From Clostridiaceae bacterium (GTDB lineage: Bacteria; Bacillota; Clostridia; Oscillospirales; Acutalibacteraceae): a stretch of DNA of 7,069 nucleotides. The position numbers were made by a program, and so were the translations under genes. The first letter of the stretch is position 1. Each line of letters starts with the position of its first letter. The stretch is taken from assembly GCA_016295895.1 (NCBI GenBank), contig JAEDKI010000105.1, positions 1 to 7,069 on the forward strand, written 5' to 3'. Shown here piece by piece: positions 1-7,069 of the stretch. The notes under the pieces were generated by a model. That model worked only from the letters and a program-made list of their open reading frames with translations. It did no database searches and had not been told where the DNA came from.

Positions 1-1323
1 ATTGAGAGCGCATATCTCGGCTATGCAAGCTTTATTCTCCGTCAGGTTCCCGATTGGGAGGAAAATGCGCTTGCAACCCACGGCTTTACAGATGCCCTGC
101 AAGCTCCCGTCAACACCGATGGCGACAAGGCGGTTCTGACGGAAAGCTGTTATCCTTATCCGTTCCGTTATTGGAATGCGGGCACAAGCTGGATGCTTCA
201 CCCGCTTTATGAAACCCTGATGTGCTACGGGAATGTTAAAATTCCGCTGAACGGCGAATTTGATTTGAACAAGCTATGCTCGGTTCTTTCGTTAACGGAA
301 AAAGACCTTGACGCCGAACAGATAAAAGCTATCGAAAATAAAGGATACCTTGACCTGAGAAGCGAGATTCTTCTGCCTTTGCTTACAAAATCGGCTAATT
401 ATTGGGCGCAGCTCATGACTCCTGAATACTACACCGATGCGAACGGCAAGCTTTGCTATGAAAAAGGCAAAACGGAGCTTAACGAGGGCGAGACATATTC
501 AATTCTGCCCGGATATTCTCCCGAGAACAACCCGTCGAACTATCCGAGCCCCTCAACCGCAAACACGGCGATTGATATTTCCGCTTGCAGAAGCAACCTT
601 GAAATGCTCATTAATATTTCCAAAAGCGTCGAACCGAACGCAGATGTGAGCAAATGGGAGGATTTGCTCGTCAAACTTCCGGAATATCGTTTTGATGAAA
701 CGGGAGCGCTTAAAGAATGGGCGACTTCAGATTTTGAAGAAAACAATCTCCACCGCCATCTGAGCCATCTTTATTGCGTCTGGCCTCTGTTTGAAACTCA
801 GGATAACCCCGAGCTTGCAAACGCCTGCATAAAAGCGATCGAAAACAGAGCTAGCGAGAACGAAGCGAGCCATGCGCTGATCCACAGAGCACTTATTGCG
901 GCAAGGCTTAAGGATTCCGAAAGCGTTACCGATGCGCTTGTGAACCTCATGAATCATTGGATTTATTATGATTCGCTGATGACAAATCACGATTATGACC
1001 GCAACAGCTGCTACTGCACCGATTTTGCAATTGGCTATCTCGGAATAATAAATGAAAGCCTGATTTATTCCAACACGGGAAAAATTGAAATTCTGCCCGC
1101 ATTGCCTGAATCGGGCTTTGAGAGCGGCAGAATAACGGGAATCAAAGCAAGAACGAGAGCGACCGTTGATGAATTAAGCTGGAATGTTGAAAAAGGCACG
1201 GCAACCGTCACGGTAACTTCCGATATTGACCAGACCTTAACGCTTTCCTGCGGACTTTCGGATGAAACGAAAACCATCACGCTCTCGGCAGGCGAAAGCG
1301 CAACGGTTGAATTTGATATTTAA
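1..1323 (+). CDS. Glycoside hydrolase family 95 (alpha-L-fucosidase-like), C-terminal part
   Basis: This is the 3' part (440 codons) of a gene that begins before the window; the frame is open from base 1 and ends at TAA 1321-1323. GH95 enzymes are inverting (alpha/alpha)6-barrel hydrolases, mostly alpha-1,2-L-fucosidases, some alpha-L-galactosidases. Numbering from the window edge, three GH95 landmarks are visible: YSPEN with the expected catalytic acid Glu175; HRHLSHL at 251-257; and CTDFAIG, whose Asp341 lies where the family has QIDGNFG with the catalytic Asp. LLPLLTKSANYWAQLM before SPEN matches a barrel helix. The last ~90 residues look like the C-terminal beta-sandwich (GKIEILPALPES, then alternating beta-strand residues). 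The conserved Asn pair and any signal peptide would lie upstream and cannot be judged. The motifs around the active site diverge from typical fucosidases, so family membership is well supported but the substrate is not. The gene is closed by its own terminator and is probably not co-transcribed with what follows. Confidence 0.85.
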   Translation: MESAYLGYASFILRQVPDWEENALATHGFTDALQAPVNTDGDKAVLTESCYPYPFRYWNAGTSWMLHPLYETLMCYGNVKIPLNGEFDLNKLCSVLSLTEKDLDAEQIKAIENKGYLDLRSEILLPLLTKSANYWAQLMTPEYYTDANGKLCYEKGKTELNEGETYSILPGYSPENNPSNYPSPSTANTAIDISACRSNLEMLINISKSVEPNADVSKWEDLLVKLPEYRFDETGALKEWATSDFEENNLHRHLSHLYCVWPLFETQDNPELANACIKAIENRASENEASHALIHRALIAARLKDSESVTDALVNLMNHWIYYDSLMTNHDYDRNSCYCTDFAIGYLGIINESLIYSNTGKIEILPALPESGFESGRITGIKARTRATVDELSWNVEKGTATVTVTSDIDQTLTLSCGLSDETKTITLSAGESATVEFDI

Positions 1324-1345
1324 AAATATTCAGAGAATACAGAAG

Positions 1346-1386
1346 CCGTGCATGGCATAGCGCCGTGCACGGTTTTTGCGTTTTTT
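1346..1386 (+). terminator. Rho-independent terminator after the GH95 gene
   Basis: An 11-bp stem pairs 1346-1356 with 1362-1372 (one T-G wobble at 1353/1365) around the 5-base loop ATAGC. It is followed directly by TTTTT (1373-1377), then GCG and a second run TTTTTT (1381-1386). It starts 23 bases after the GH95 stop codon. It should insulate spoVAD from upstream transcription. The near-palindrome also makes the GCCGTGCA element appear twice. Confidence 0.9.
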
Positions 1387-1391
1387 GTAAA

Positions 1392-1420
1392 GAATATTAC
1401 CCGAATCAATGCAAATAATA
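1392..1420 (+). promoter_or_regulatory. Candidate forespore (sigma-G/sigma-F type) promoter for spoVAD
   Basis: GAATA at 1392-1396 matches the sigma-G -35 consensus. After a 17-base spacer, AATAATA at 1414-1420 matches the sigma-G -10 (CATNNTA) at all but the first base. A start about 7 bases downstream would give a leader of roughly 25 bases before ATG 1451. In Bacillus the spoVA operon is transcribed by sigma-G, which makes this reading plausible. No convincing sigma-A pair with 16-18 base spacing was found; TTGTAA at 1385-1390 has no -10 at the right distance. The region is AT-rich, so a chance match is possible. Confidence 0.5.
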
Positions 1421-1439
1421 TTTTCAAAAGTATTTGTTT

Positions 1440-1446
1440 GAGGTGA
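1440..1446 (+). promoter_or_regulatory. Ribosome binding site of spoVAD
   Basis: GAGGTGA lies 4 bases before ATG 1451 and fixes that start. A competing ATG at 1446 overlaps the Shine-Dalgarno sequence itself and opens a different frame, so it is not used. Confidence 0.8.
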
Positions 1447-1450
1447 TGAT

Positions 1451-2467
1451 ATGCCTGTCAGGCAGGGGAGATACACTTTGGTTTTGCCGTCTGCGCCCGG
1501 AATTTCGGGTTATGCCGCCGTGGTTGGCAAAAAAGAGGGCGAGGGGCCGCTCGGATCGGGTTTTGACTATATATATGAGGACGGAACGGCAGGAGAAAAG
1601 ACCTGGGAAAAGGCGGAAAGCGTCATGCACCGTGACGCAGTATCAAGGGCAATTTCAAAAGCCGGGATTTCACCGCAGGATGCCGATGTCATTTTTGCGG
1701 GGGATCTGCTCAACCAGTGCATCGGCTCAACCTTCGGCATAAGAGAGCTTGGAATCCCGTTTGCGGGAATGTACGGCGCTTGCTCAACCATGGCGCTGTC
1801 TCTTGCGGCAGCGGCGGCGTGCGTTGACAGCAGAATTGCCGAAACGGCTATTGCGTCAACCTCATCTCATTTCTGTTCTGCCGAAAAGCAGTTCAGAATG
1901 CCGCTTGAATACGGAGGTCAGCGAACCCCGACCTCACAATGGACGGCAACTGCAGCAAGCGCTGCAGTGGTGACCAAAAACGAGGCGAAAGCAAGAATTG
2001 AAAAAGTTATTATCGGCAGAATTCAGGATTACGGCATCAAGGACGCCAATAATATGGGCGCCGCAATGGCTCCTGCCGCATGCAGAACCATAGCTGATTT
2101 TCTCAGGGATACCAACACCTCCCCGAGCGACTATGACTTGATTCTGACGGGTGATCTCGGTACGGTCGGTACGGAGCTTTTGTGCGAGCTGATGATGAAG
2201 CAGGAAAACATTGATATTTCAAGCGTTCACAGCGATTGCGGGCTTATGATTTATGATGTTTCAAAGCAAAAAGAGGTCGGTGCGGGAGGCTCGGGCTGCG
2301 GTTGCAGCGGAGCGGTGCTCTGCTCGGAAATTCTGAAAAGGCTGGAGCTCGGGGAGCTTAAAAAGGTATTTTTTGTGGGAACGGGTGCGCTTATGTCAAG
2401 CGTTTCGTCGCTTCAGAGCGAAAGCATACCGTCGGTTGCCCACGGAGTTTTGCTGGCAGGCGGGTGA
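1451..2467 (+). CDS. spoVAD: Stage V sporulation protein AD (SpoVAD)
   Basis: This 338-residue protein has the full length expected of SpoVAD. SpoVAD is the soluble, thiolase-fold subunit of the SpoVA system of the spore inner membrane; it binds dipicolinic acid and is needed for Ca-DPA uptake in sporulation and release in germination. Landmarks are FAGDLLNQCIGSTFGIREL in the first third, YGACSTM with Cys111 at the thiolase nucleophile position, SHFCSAEKQFRMPLEYGGQR from about residue 139, GDLGTVG at 234-240 and the Gly/Cys-rich GSGCGCSG at 280-287. All are characteristic of SpoVAD rather than of catalytic thiolases. The start is fixed by GAGGTGA just upstream. spoVAD normally sits between spoVAC and spoVAE; here a terminator and a GH95 gene precede it, and a small membrane ORF and a glucan synthase-like gene follow, so the usual membrane channel partners must be encoded elsewhere or be absent. 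A sigma-G-like promoter lies upstream. Confidence 0.96.
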   Translation: MPVRQGRYTLVLPSAPGISGYAAVVGKKEGEGPLGSGFDYIYEDGTAGEKTWEKAESVMHRDAVSRAISKAGISPQDADVIFAGDLLNQCIGSTFGIRELGIPFAGMYGACSTMALSLAAAAACVDSRIAETAIASTSSHFCSAEKQFRMPLEYGGQRTPTSQWTATAASAAVVTKNEAKARIEKVIIGRIQDYGIKDANNMGAAMAPAACRTIADFLRDTNTSPSDYDLILTGDLGTVGTELLCELMMKQENIDISSVHSDCGLMIYDVSKQKEVGAGGSGCGCSGAVLCSEILKRLELGELKKVFFVGTGALMSSVSSLQSESIPSVAHGVLLAGG

Positions 2468-2474
2468 TTGAAGG

Positions 2475-2618
2475 ATGAATGAACTTGCAGGAGCAATCAG
2501 AGTTGCGTATACGGCGTTCAAGACGGTGCGGATTATCGATATTATAAAGAAAATCGTTATCGCCGCCGCTGTTGCAATCTGCGGAATTCTTGCGCTGAAA
2601 TTCGGGAGAAACAGATAA
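2475..2618 (+). CDS. Small single-span membrane protein, 47 aa (unknown)
   Basis: I do not recognise this protein. The 47-codon ORF starts 7 bases after the spoVAD stop and ends 23 bases before the next gene. Its first half is mildly basic and amphipathic (MNELAGAIRVAYTAFKTVR). This is followed by IIDIIKK, one hydrophobic stretch of about 17 residues (IVIAAAVAICGILALKF, roughly 27-43) and a basic tail GRNR. This pattern fits a single transmembrane helix with positive charges at both ends. An in-frame stop at 2469 means it cannot start further upstream. The Shine-Dalgarno-like GAAGGA overlaps the ATG, so initiation may depend on coupling to spoVAD termination. It fills the gap between two real genes in the same direction, which favours it being a true gene, but it is short and no homology can be checked here. 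It is too small to be SpoVAE, which has several membrane spans. Confidence 0.6.
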   Translation: MNELAGAIRVAYTAFKTVRIIDIIKKIVIAAAVAICGILALKFGRNR

Positions 2619-2626
2619 CCTGACGG

Positions 2627-2632
2627 AAAGGG
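2627..2632 (+). promoter_or_regulatory. Ribosome binding site of the glucan synthase-like gene
   Basis: AAAGGG lies 9 bases before ATG 2642. An in-frame TGA at 2621 and the absence of any other ATG, GTG or TTG codon between it and 2642 leave this start as the clear choice. Confidence 0.65.
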
Positions 2633-2641
2633 AAAAGCCGG

Positions 2642-5600
2642 ATGAAGAAAAACATTGAAGCCGTCATGCGAAATGCGGCAATAACCTTTAAAAGAAGCGC
2701 AGAGGCGGGCGGCTCTGCGGGATGGCTTTCGGATAATTATTATATTCTTGAAAGAACCGCAAAGCAGGCTGTGCAGGATTGCAGGCGGTTAAGAAACACT
2801 CCAAAAGGCTCGGACTTGCTGCCGGGTCTTTTTGCACGCTGTAAGGAAATGTGCGAAAACGGCAATTTGCCGAGTGAAGAAGAAATTGTGGATTATTTCG
2901 GCGCAGGCAGTCTCGGAGGAGCCGCTGTTGAGCTTCTTCCGCTTGCAGTAACCTGCGCTTTGGTTGATGAAGCGGCTTGTGCAGTCAGAGCGGATTCCGA
3001 AAAACAGCTCTCAAGGCTTGCCAACGCCGTTGTTTCTCTCAGAAAAATGGGCGAAACCGATTTTGATATTATTTCAGAAAAGCTTTATTCAGCCGAAAAA
3101 ATTCTGCTTTCAGACCCGTCGGGGATTTATCCGTCAATGGACAGAGAAACAAAAAGCTTTTATCGCCGTTCGCTGTGTGAAACAGCGAGTCGGAGCGGAA
3201 AAAGCGAGGTTAAATACGCAAGCGAGGCATTGAAAAAGGCGCAAAAAAGCGGAAAGCATATCGGAATATTTATCATAAGCAGGGAAAAAAGCCGGAGGAA
3301 CGGCATTTTGTATCTGATAATGGAAATTATCATGCCGCTTGCGGTCTCTGCGGCAGTCGGAATATTTTTCGGCGAACCGTCCGTCGGCATTTTGCTGTTT
3401 TTCCCGCTGTGGGAACTGCTTCGTTATCCGATTGAGAGAGAATCGCTGAAAAACGCTGTTCCGGAAAGATTTCCGAGGCTGTCTGCGGATGACGGGCGGG
3501 TTATGAATGCGGCAACTCTGATAACCGTTTCAACCCTACTGCCGTCTGCCGACAAGATTCCCGAGCTTGAAAAACGCCTTGAAAAGCTTTATCTGAGCAA
3601 CTGCGTCGGCAATATCAGAATTTGTTGCCTTGCGGATTTCAAGGGAGCGGCTGTTCCCGCAAAGCCCGAGGATAAAATAACTGCCAAAGCGTTTTGCGAG
3701 GCAGCCGACAGGCTCAACCGAAAATACGGCGGCGGTTTCATCTTCGCCGTAAGACCGAGAGTATATTCCGAAACCCAAAAAGAATTTATCGGCAGGGAGA
3801 GAAAAAGGGGAGCGATAACCGAGCTTATCAGGGCTATAAAGGGGAATTCAGAGGGCTTTTCGCTTCTTCACGGTGACACGGCGAACCTGAAAGAGACAAA
3901 GTATCTGATCGCTCTTGATGCCGATACGGATCTTGTTTTTGACAGCGCAAGGGAGCTTGTCTCAATTGCGGAGCATCCGCTGAACGCCCCCGTAATCAAA
4001 AACGGCAGAGTGGTAAAAGGCTACGGAATTCTTGCTCCGAGAACCGAAAACAGAATTGATGACGGGGCAGGGCTTTTTTCTTCTGTTTTGGCGGGAGATC
4101 GGGGAATCACCGCCTATGATTCGCTTTCAAGCGAGAGATATCAGGATTTATTCGGAGAGGGAATATTCAGCGGCAAGGGTCTGATAAATGTTGATGCTTA
4201 TTATGAACTGCTTGACAGCGGTTTGCCGAAAGAAACGATACTAAGCCACGACATCATTGAGAGCGGATATTTAAGAACGGGATTTGTTCCCGATGTTCAG
4301 ATCACAGACGCATTTCCGCAGAGCGTCGGCTCTTATTTCGGCAGGCTTCACCGCTGGGTCAGGGGAGATTGGCAGAATATAAAATTTATTTTCGGGAAAA
4401 ATCCTCTCAATTTTGTTTCAAGATATAAGCTTTTTGATAATCTCCGACGGAGCTTAACGCCTGCTTTCTGTCTTGCGGCTATTGCGGGTTCAATGGTGAT
4501 TCAAGGATATGCGGGTATTGCCGAGGCTGTTGCGGCATTTGCCGCACTCGGAGCGAGAAACCTCTTTTCAGCCTTTGGGTCGCTGATTAACGGAGGATTT
4601 TCGGCTCTGTCAAGGCTCTTTTATTCAAAAACTCTGCCCGTTGCGCTCCGCTCATTTGCGGGAGCATATTTTTCGGTTGCATTTTCCGCAAGAGAAAGCC
4701 ATATTTGCCTGAACGCCGCTTTCAAAGCGCTTTGGCGGCTGTTTGTCAGCAAAAGAAAGCTTCTTGAATGGAGCACGGCGGCTCAGAGTGAGCAGGATAA
4801 AAGCCTGCAAAGTCTGCTTATTTCCTGCCTGCCGTCGGTGATTGTTTCTTCGGTGATAATGCTTTTCGGAATGCCGATTCACAGGCTGATTGGTCTGATT
4901 ATTCTGACCGATATTCCGATAACGCTGTTCAACTCGGTCAAGCGCAGAAAAAATACGGCAGGAATCAGCGAGCGAAACAGAGATACGGTTGTTTCATACG
5001 CTTCGGCGATATGGGGATTTTTTGATGAACGGTGCGGAAAAGAGAATAACTTTCTGCCGCCGGATAATATTCAGCTTTCACCCGTCAGAGCGGTGGCACG
5101 CAGAACATCTCCGACAAATATCGGCTTGATGCTTGTTTCGTTTCTTGCGGCGAGAGATTTCGGATTTATAACAACGGCGGAGCTTTATGTGAGGCTGAAT
5201 CTCAGCATCTGCAGCGTTGAAAAGCTTGAAAAATACAAAGGAAATCTTTTGAATTGGTACAGCACCGAAACTCTTGAACCGCTGAACCCCCGTTTTGTAT
5301 CAACCGTTGACAGCGGCAATTTTCTGTGCTGTCTGACGGCTCTGAAAGAGGGGCTGAGGGAGTATACCCACGAATGTGAAGCCCTTGAAACAATAATTGA
5401 GAGAGCGGAAAGAATAATCAACGAAACCGATTTGTCCGTGCTTTATAACGAGCGGCGCAGACTGTTTCACATCGGAGTTTTCCCTGACAGCGGAGAAAAA
5501 AGCAGCAGCTTTTATGACCTGTTTATGAGCGAAGCGAGAATGACGGCGTATTTTGCCGTTGCAAAGCGGCTTGTTCCGAAAAATCATTGGGGAGCAATGG

Positions 5601-7069
5601 GGAGAATTCTTGTCGGAAGCGGAAGATACACGGGTCTTGCTTCATGGACAGGCACGATGTTTGAATATTTCATGCCGTCTCTGTTTTTGCCGTCGCCTGC
5701 GGGCAGTCTGATAAGCGAATCGCTTTATTTCTGCCTGAACTGCCAGCGAAAAAGAGCGGGGAAAAGACCGTTCGGAATCTCCGAAAGCGGATTTTATGCT
5801 TTTGACGGGAACCTGAATTATCAATACAAGGCTCACGGCGTTCAGAAGCTCGGGCTCAGACGAAATCTCAATGCCGATTTTGTGATTTCGCCTTATTCAT
5901 CATTTTTGACTATGACTTTGGCTCCGGAAATATCAATCAGGAATCTGAAAAAGCTTGAAAAGAAGGGCATGACGGGCAGATACGGCTTTTATGAAGCCGC
6001 AGATTATTCCAGAGGCAGAGGAAACGGAGATTTTTCAATAGTCAGATCATATATGGCGCATCATGTCGGAATGAGCCTTGTTGCCGCCGATAATCTGGTT
6101 TTCGGTCAGCGTATGCAAAAACGCTTTATGCGTGACGGCTCGATGCTCGGCGCAGAAAGTTTGCTTGAAGAAAAGATTCCGACGGGTTCAACTGTTTTCA
6201 AAGATATAAAAATAAATGAACCGCCGCATTTAAGAGAAAGAGTGACGGGGAAAAATCTCGTTTCGGAAGCTCCGTCGCCGTTTTATCCGAAGTCCGCTCT
6301 TTTCACAAACGGGAGAATGACGACCTGTATCACCGATTCGGGAACGGGCGTTACCCTGTTTGACGGAGTTGATGTGACGGTTAACAGCACGGATGCAGTC
6401 GGCAGACCTCAGGGGATATTTGCGGTTTTTGCGGGCGAAAAAGCGGTAATTCCGTTCACCTGCGCTATCGACAGAGGCACGGGAACCGGATTCAGCGCAG
6501 AATTCCGCAAGAATAAAGCGGAACACATTGCGGAATGCGGCAATGTTATTCTGAAAATGACAACATCGGTTCTGAAAAAGAGCAACTGCGAGCTGAGACG
6601 GCTGACCGTTGAAAATTCGGGGCACAAAAAACCGATTAAGGGAAAGTTAGTAGTATACTTTGACCCGTGTATTGAAAAAAGAGAGGCTTATTCTTCACAT
6701 CCGGCATTTTCAAAGCTGTTTTTGACCGATGATTGGGATGAAAAGAACAACTGTTATCTTTTTTCACGCAGAGGGAGTGCGGGAGATTCCGTTTTCTCTG
6801 CGGCGGGATTTATTGAAAATGCCGCTGTTTCCCACGAATCAGACCGTGAAAAAGTTCTGACTACTCCCGAAGGCGTGTTTTCAGTTGGCAAAAAAACGAA
6901 ATTCAAGGGCAGAAGAGGTAACCCGGACTGCTGTTGCGCTTTTTCAATCGATATTGAATTAAAGCCAAGGGAGAGCGTTTCGTATACCCTTGCTTTGACA
7001 GCAGGGGAGACAAGGGAACAGGCTCTTGAAACGCTTCAGACAGTAAGAGCGGAAAAGAGGGAGCGAAAG
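2642..7069 (+). CDS. ndvB: Cyclic beta-1,2-glucan synthase-like protein (GT84-GH189-GH94), N-terminal part
   Basis: The frame is open for 1476 codons from ATG 2642 to the window edge. NdvB/ChvB/Cgs proteins are giant inner-membrane enzymes (about 2800 residues) that build beta-1,2-glucan from UDP-glucose and cyclise it. Seen in order: a helical N-terminus with DNYYILE (31-37) and DPSGIYPSMD (158-167); two membrane spans (about 222-243, 246-262); the GT84 domain with GRERKRG (384-390), LDADTD (Asp426, Asp428), SHDIIE (His536, Asp537, Glu540) and HRWVRGDWQ (570-578); further membrane segments (about 607-637, possibly 666-683, 725-743, 749-767) around LLEWSTAAQ (707-715); a GH189-type domain with NNFLPPDN (from 802), RTSPTNIG (821-828), NWY (871-873), VSTVDSGN (886-893), TMFEY (Glu1008), GISES (Glu1048), YGFYEAADY (Glu1118) and RSYMAHHVGMSL (from 1135); then the start of a GH94-like beta-sandwich with HPAFSKLF (1353-1360). 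The N-terminus before the GT domain looks about 200 residues shorter than in Brucella/Rhizobium enzymes. Key GT and GH189 motifs are intact, so activity is likely; the product is inferred. Confidence 0.9.
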   Translation, partial: MKKNIEAVMRNAAITFKRSAEAGGSAGWLSDNYYILERTAKQAVQDCRRLRNTPKGSDLLPGLFARCKEMCENGNLPSEEEIVDYFGAGSLGGAAVELLPLAVTCALVDEAACAVRADSEKQLSRLANAVVSLRKMGETDFDIISEKLYSAEKILLSDPSGIYPSMDRETKSFYRRSLCETASRSGKSEVKYASEALKKAQKSGKHIGIFIISREKSRRNGILYLIMEIIMPLAVSAAVGIFFGEPSVGILLFFPLWELLRYPIERESLKNAVPERFPRLSADDGRVMNAATLITVSTLLPSADKIPELEKRLEKLYLSNCVGNIRICCLADFKGAAVPAKPEDKITAKAFCEAADRLNRKYGGGFIFAVRPRVYSETQKEFIGRERKRGAITELIRAIKGNSEGFSLLHGDTANLKETKYLIALDADTDLVFDSARELVSIAEHPLNAPVIKNGRVVKGYGILAPRTENRIDDGAGLFSSVLAGDRGITAYDSLSSERYQDLFGEGIFSGKGLINVDAYYELLDSGLPKETILSHDIIESGYLRTGFVPDVQITDAFPQSVGSYFGRLHRWVRGDWQNIKFIFGKNPLNFVSRYKLFDNLRRSLTPAFCLAAIAGSMVIQGYAGIAEAVAAFAALGARNLFSAFGSLINGGFSALSRLFYSKTLPVALRSFAGAYFSVAFSARESHICLNAAFKALWRLFVSKRKLLEWSTAAQSEQDKSLQSLLISCLPSVIVSSVIMLFGMPIHRLIGLIILTDIPITLFNSVKRRKNTAGISERNRDTVVSYASAIWGFFDERCGKENNFLPPDNIQLSPVRAVARRTSPTNIGLMLVSFLAARDFGFITTAELYVRLNLSICSVEKLEKYKGNLLNWYSTETLEPLNPRFVSTVDSGNFLCCLTALKEGLREYTHECEALETIIERAERIINETDLSVLYNERRRLFHIGVFPDSGEKSSSFYDLFMSEARMTAYFAVAKRLVPKNHWGAMGRILVGSGRYTGLASWTGTMFEYFMPSLFLPSPAGSLISESLYFCLNCQRKRAGKRPFGISESGFYAFDGNLNYQYKAHGVQKLGLRRNLNADFVISPYSSFLTMTLAPEISIRNLKKLEKKGMTGRYGFYEAADYSRGRGNGDFSIVRSYMAHHVGMSLVAADNLVFGQRMQKRFMRDGSMLGAESLLEEKIPTGSTVFKDIKINEPPHLRERVTGKNLVSEAPSPFYPKSALFTNGRMTTCITDSGTGVTLFDGVDVTVNSTDAVGRPQGIFAVFAGEKAVIPFTCAIDRGTGTGFSAEFRKNKAEHIAECGNVILKMTTSVLKKSNCELRRLTVENSGHKKPIKGKLVVYFDPCIEKREAYSSHPAFSKLFLTDDWDEKNNCYLFSRRGSAGDSVFSAAGFIENAAVSHESDREKVLTTPEGVFSVGKKTKFKGRRGNPDCCCAFSIDIELKPRESVSYTLALTAGETREQALETLQTVRAEKRERK

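Noticed and set aside
1345..1370. Direct repeat of GCCGTGCA, as a possible repeat element or operator
   Set aside because: The two copies are a by-product of the self-complementary terminator stem, which explains the pattern fully.
1434..1742. 102-codon + frame overlapping the start of spoVAD
   Set aside because: It is a +1 shadow of spoVAD. The spoVAD frame has the conserved motifs and the well-placed Shine-Dalgarno sequence.
2964..3233. 89-codon + frame inside the N-terminal region of the glucan synthase-like gene
   Set aside because: The main frame continues unbroken through it and carries the DPSGIYPSMD landmark there, so this is an alternate-frame shadow and not evidence of a frameshift.
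6230..6625. 131-codon open frame on the minus strand
   Set aside because: It lies wholly inside the ndvB-like gene, whose + frame carries recognisable family motifs. The antisense translation is Arg/Ser/Phe-rich, shows no domain, and has no convincing ribosome binding site.
1..7069. CRISPR array, tRNA/rRNA, insertion sequence or phage elements
   Set aside because: No spaced direct repeats, cloverleaf-like segments, transposase motifs or terminal inverted repeats were seen by eye. Nearly the whole window is occupied by the described coding regions.

Overview
The window reads as part of the chromosome of an endospore-forming Clostridia bacterium, probably an anaerobic gut Oscillospirales/Ruminococcaceae-type organism. 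This rests on a clear spoVAD gene, strong GGAGG-like ribosome binding sites, AGA-rich and mixed codon use at moderate GC, and a host- or plant-glycan hydrolase next door. The exact taxon is an inference; no rRNA or tRNA is present. All supported genes lie on the + strand and coding density is high.

Layout. (1) 1-1323: C-terminal 440 codons of a family GH95 glycoside hydrolase (alpha-L-fucosidase / alpha-L-galactosidase family), whose start lies off the left edge. It is closed by a strong intrinsic terminator at 1346-1386. (2) 1387-1450: short intergenic region with a candidate forespore sigma-G type promoter and a good ribosome binding site. (3) 1451-2467: complete spoVAD, encoding the thiolase-fold, dipicolinic-acid-binding component of the spore SpoVA channel. 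It stands alone here: neither spoVAC nor spoVAE flanks it. (4) 2475-2618: an unannotated 47-codon ORF for a single-span membrane peptide, seven bases after spoVAD. (5) 2642-7069 and beyond: the first 1476 codons of a giant NdvB/ChvB-type cyclic beta-1,2-glucan synthase-like protein. It has a GT84 glycosyltransferase domain, membrane segments, a GH189-type transglycosylase domain and the beginning of a GH94-like domain. The frame is open to the window edge.

How the genes may work together. The GH95 gene is separated from the rest by the terminator and is probably an independent glycan-degradation function. The other three form a tight same-strand cluster with gaps of 7 and 23 bases and no visible terminator between them, behind one sporulation-type promoter candidate. 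The most interesting reading is a forespore-expressed unit joining a DPA-channel protein, a small membrane peptide and a membrane-bound beta-1,2-glucan synthase. That would suggest a glucan made during spore development, or simply an accidental read-through operon. The domain assignments come directly from motifs in the sequence; the spore-glucan link is a hypothesis.
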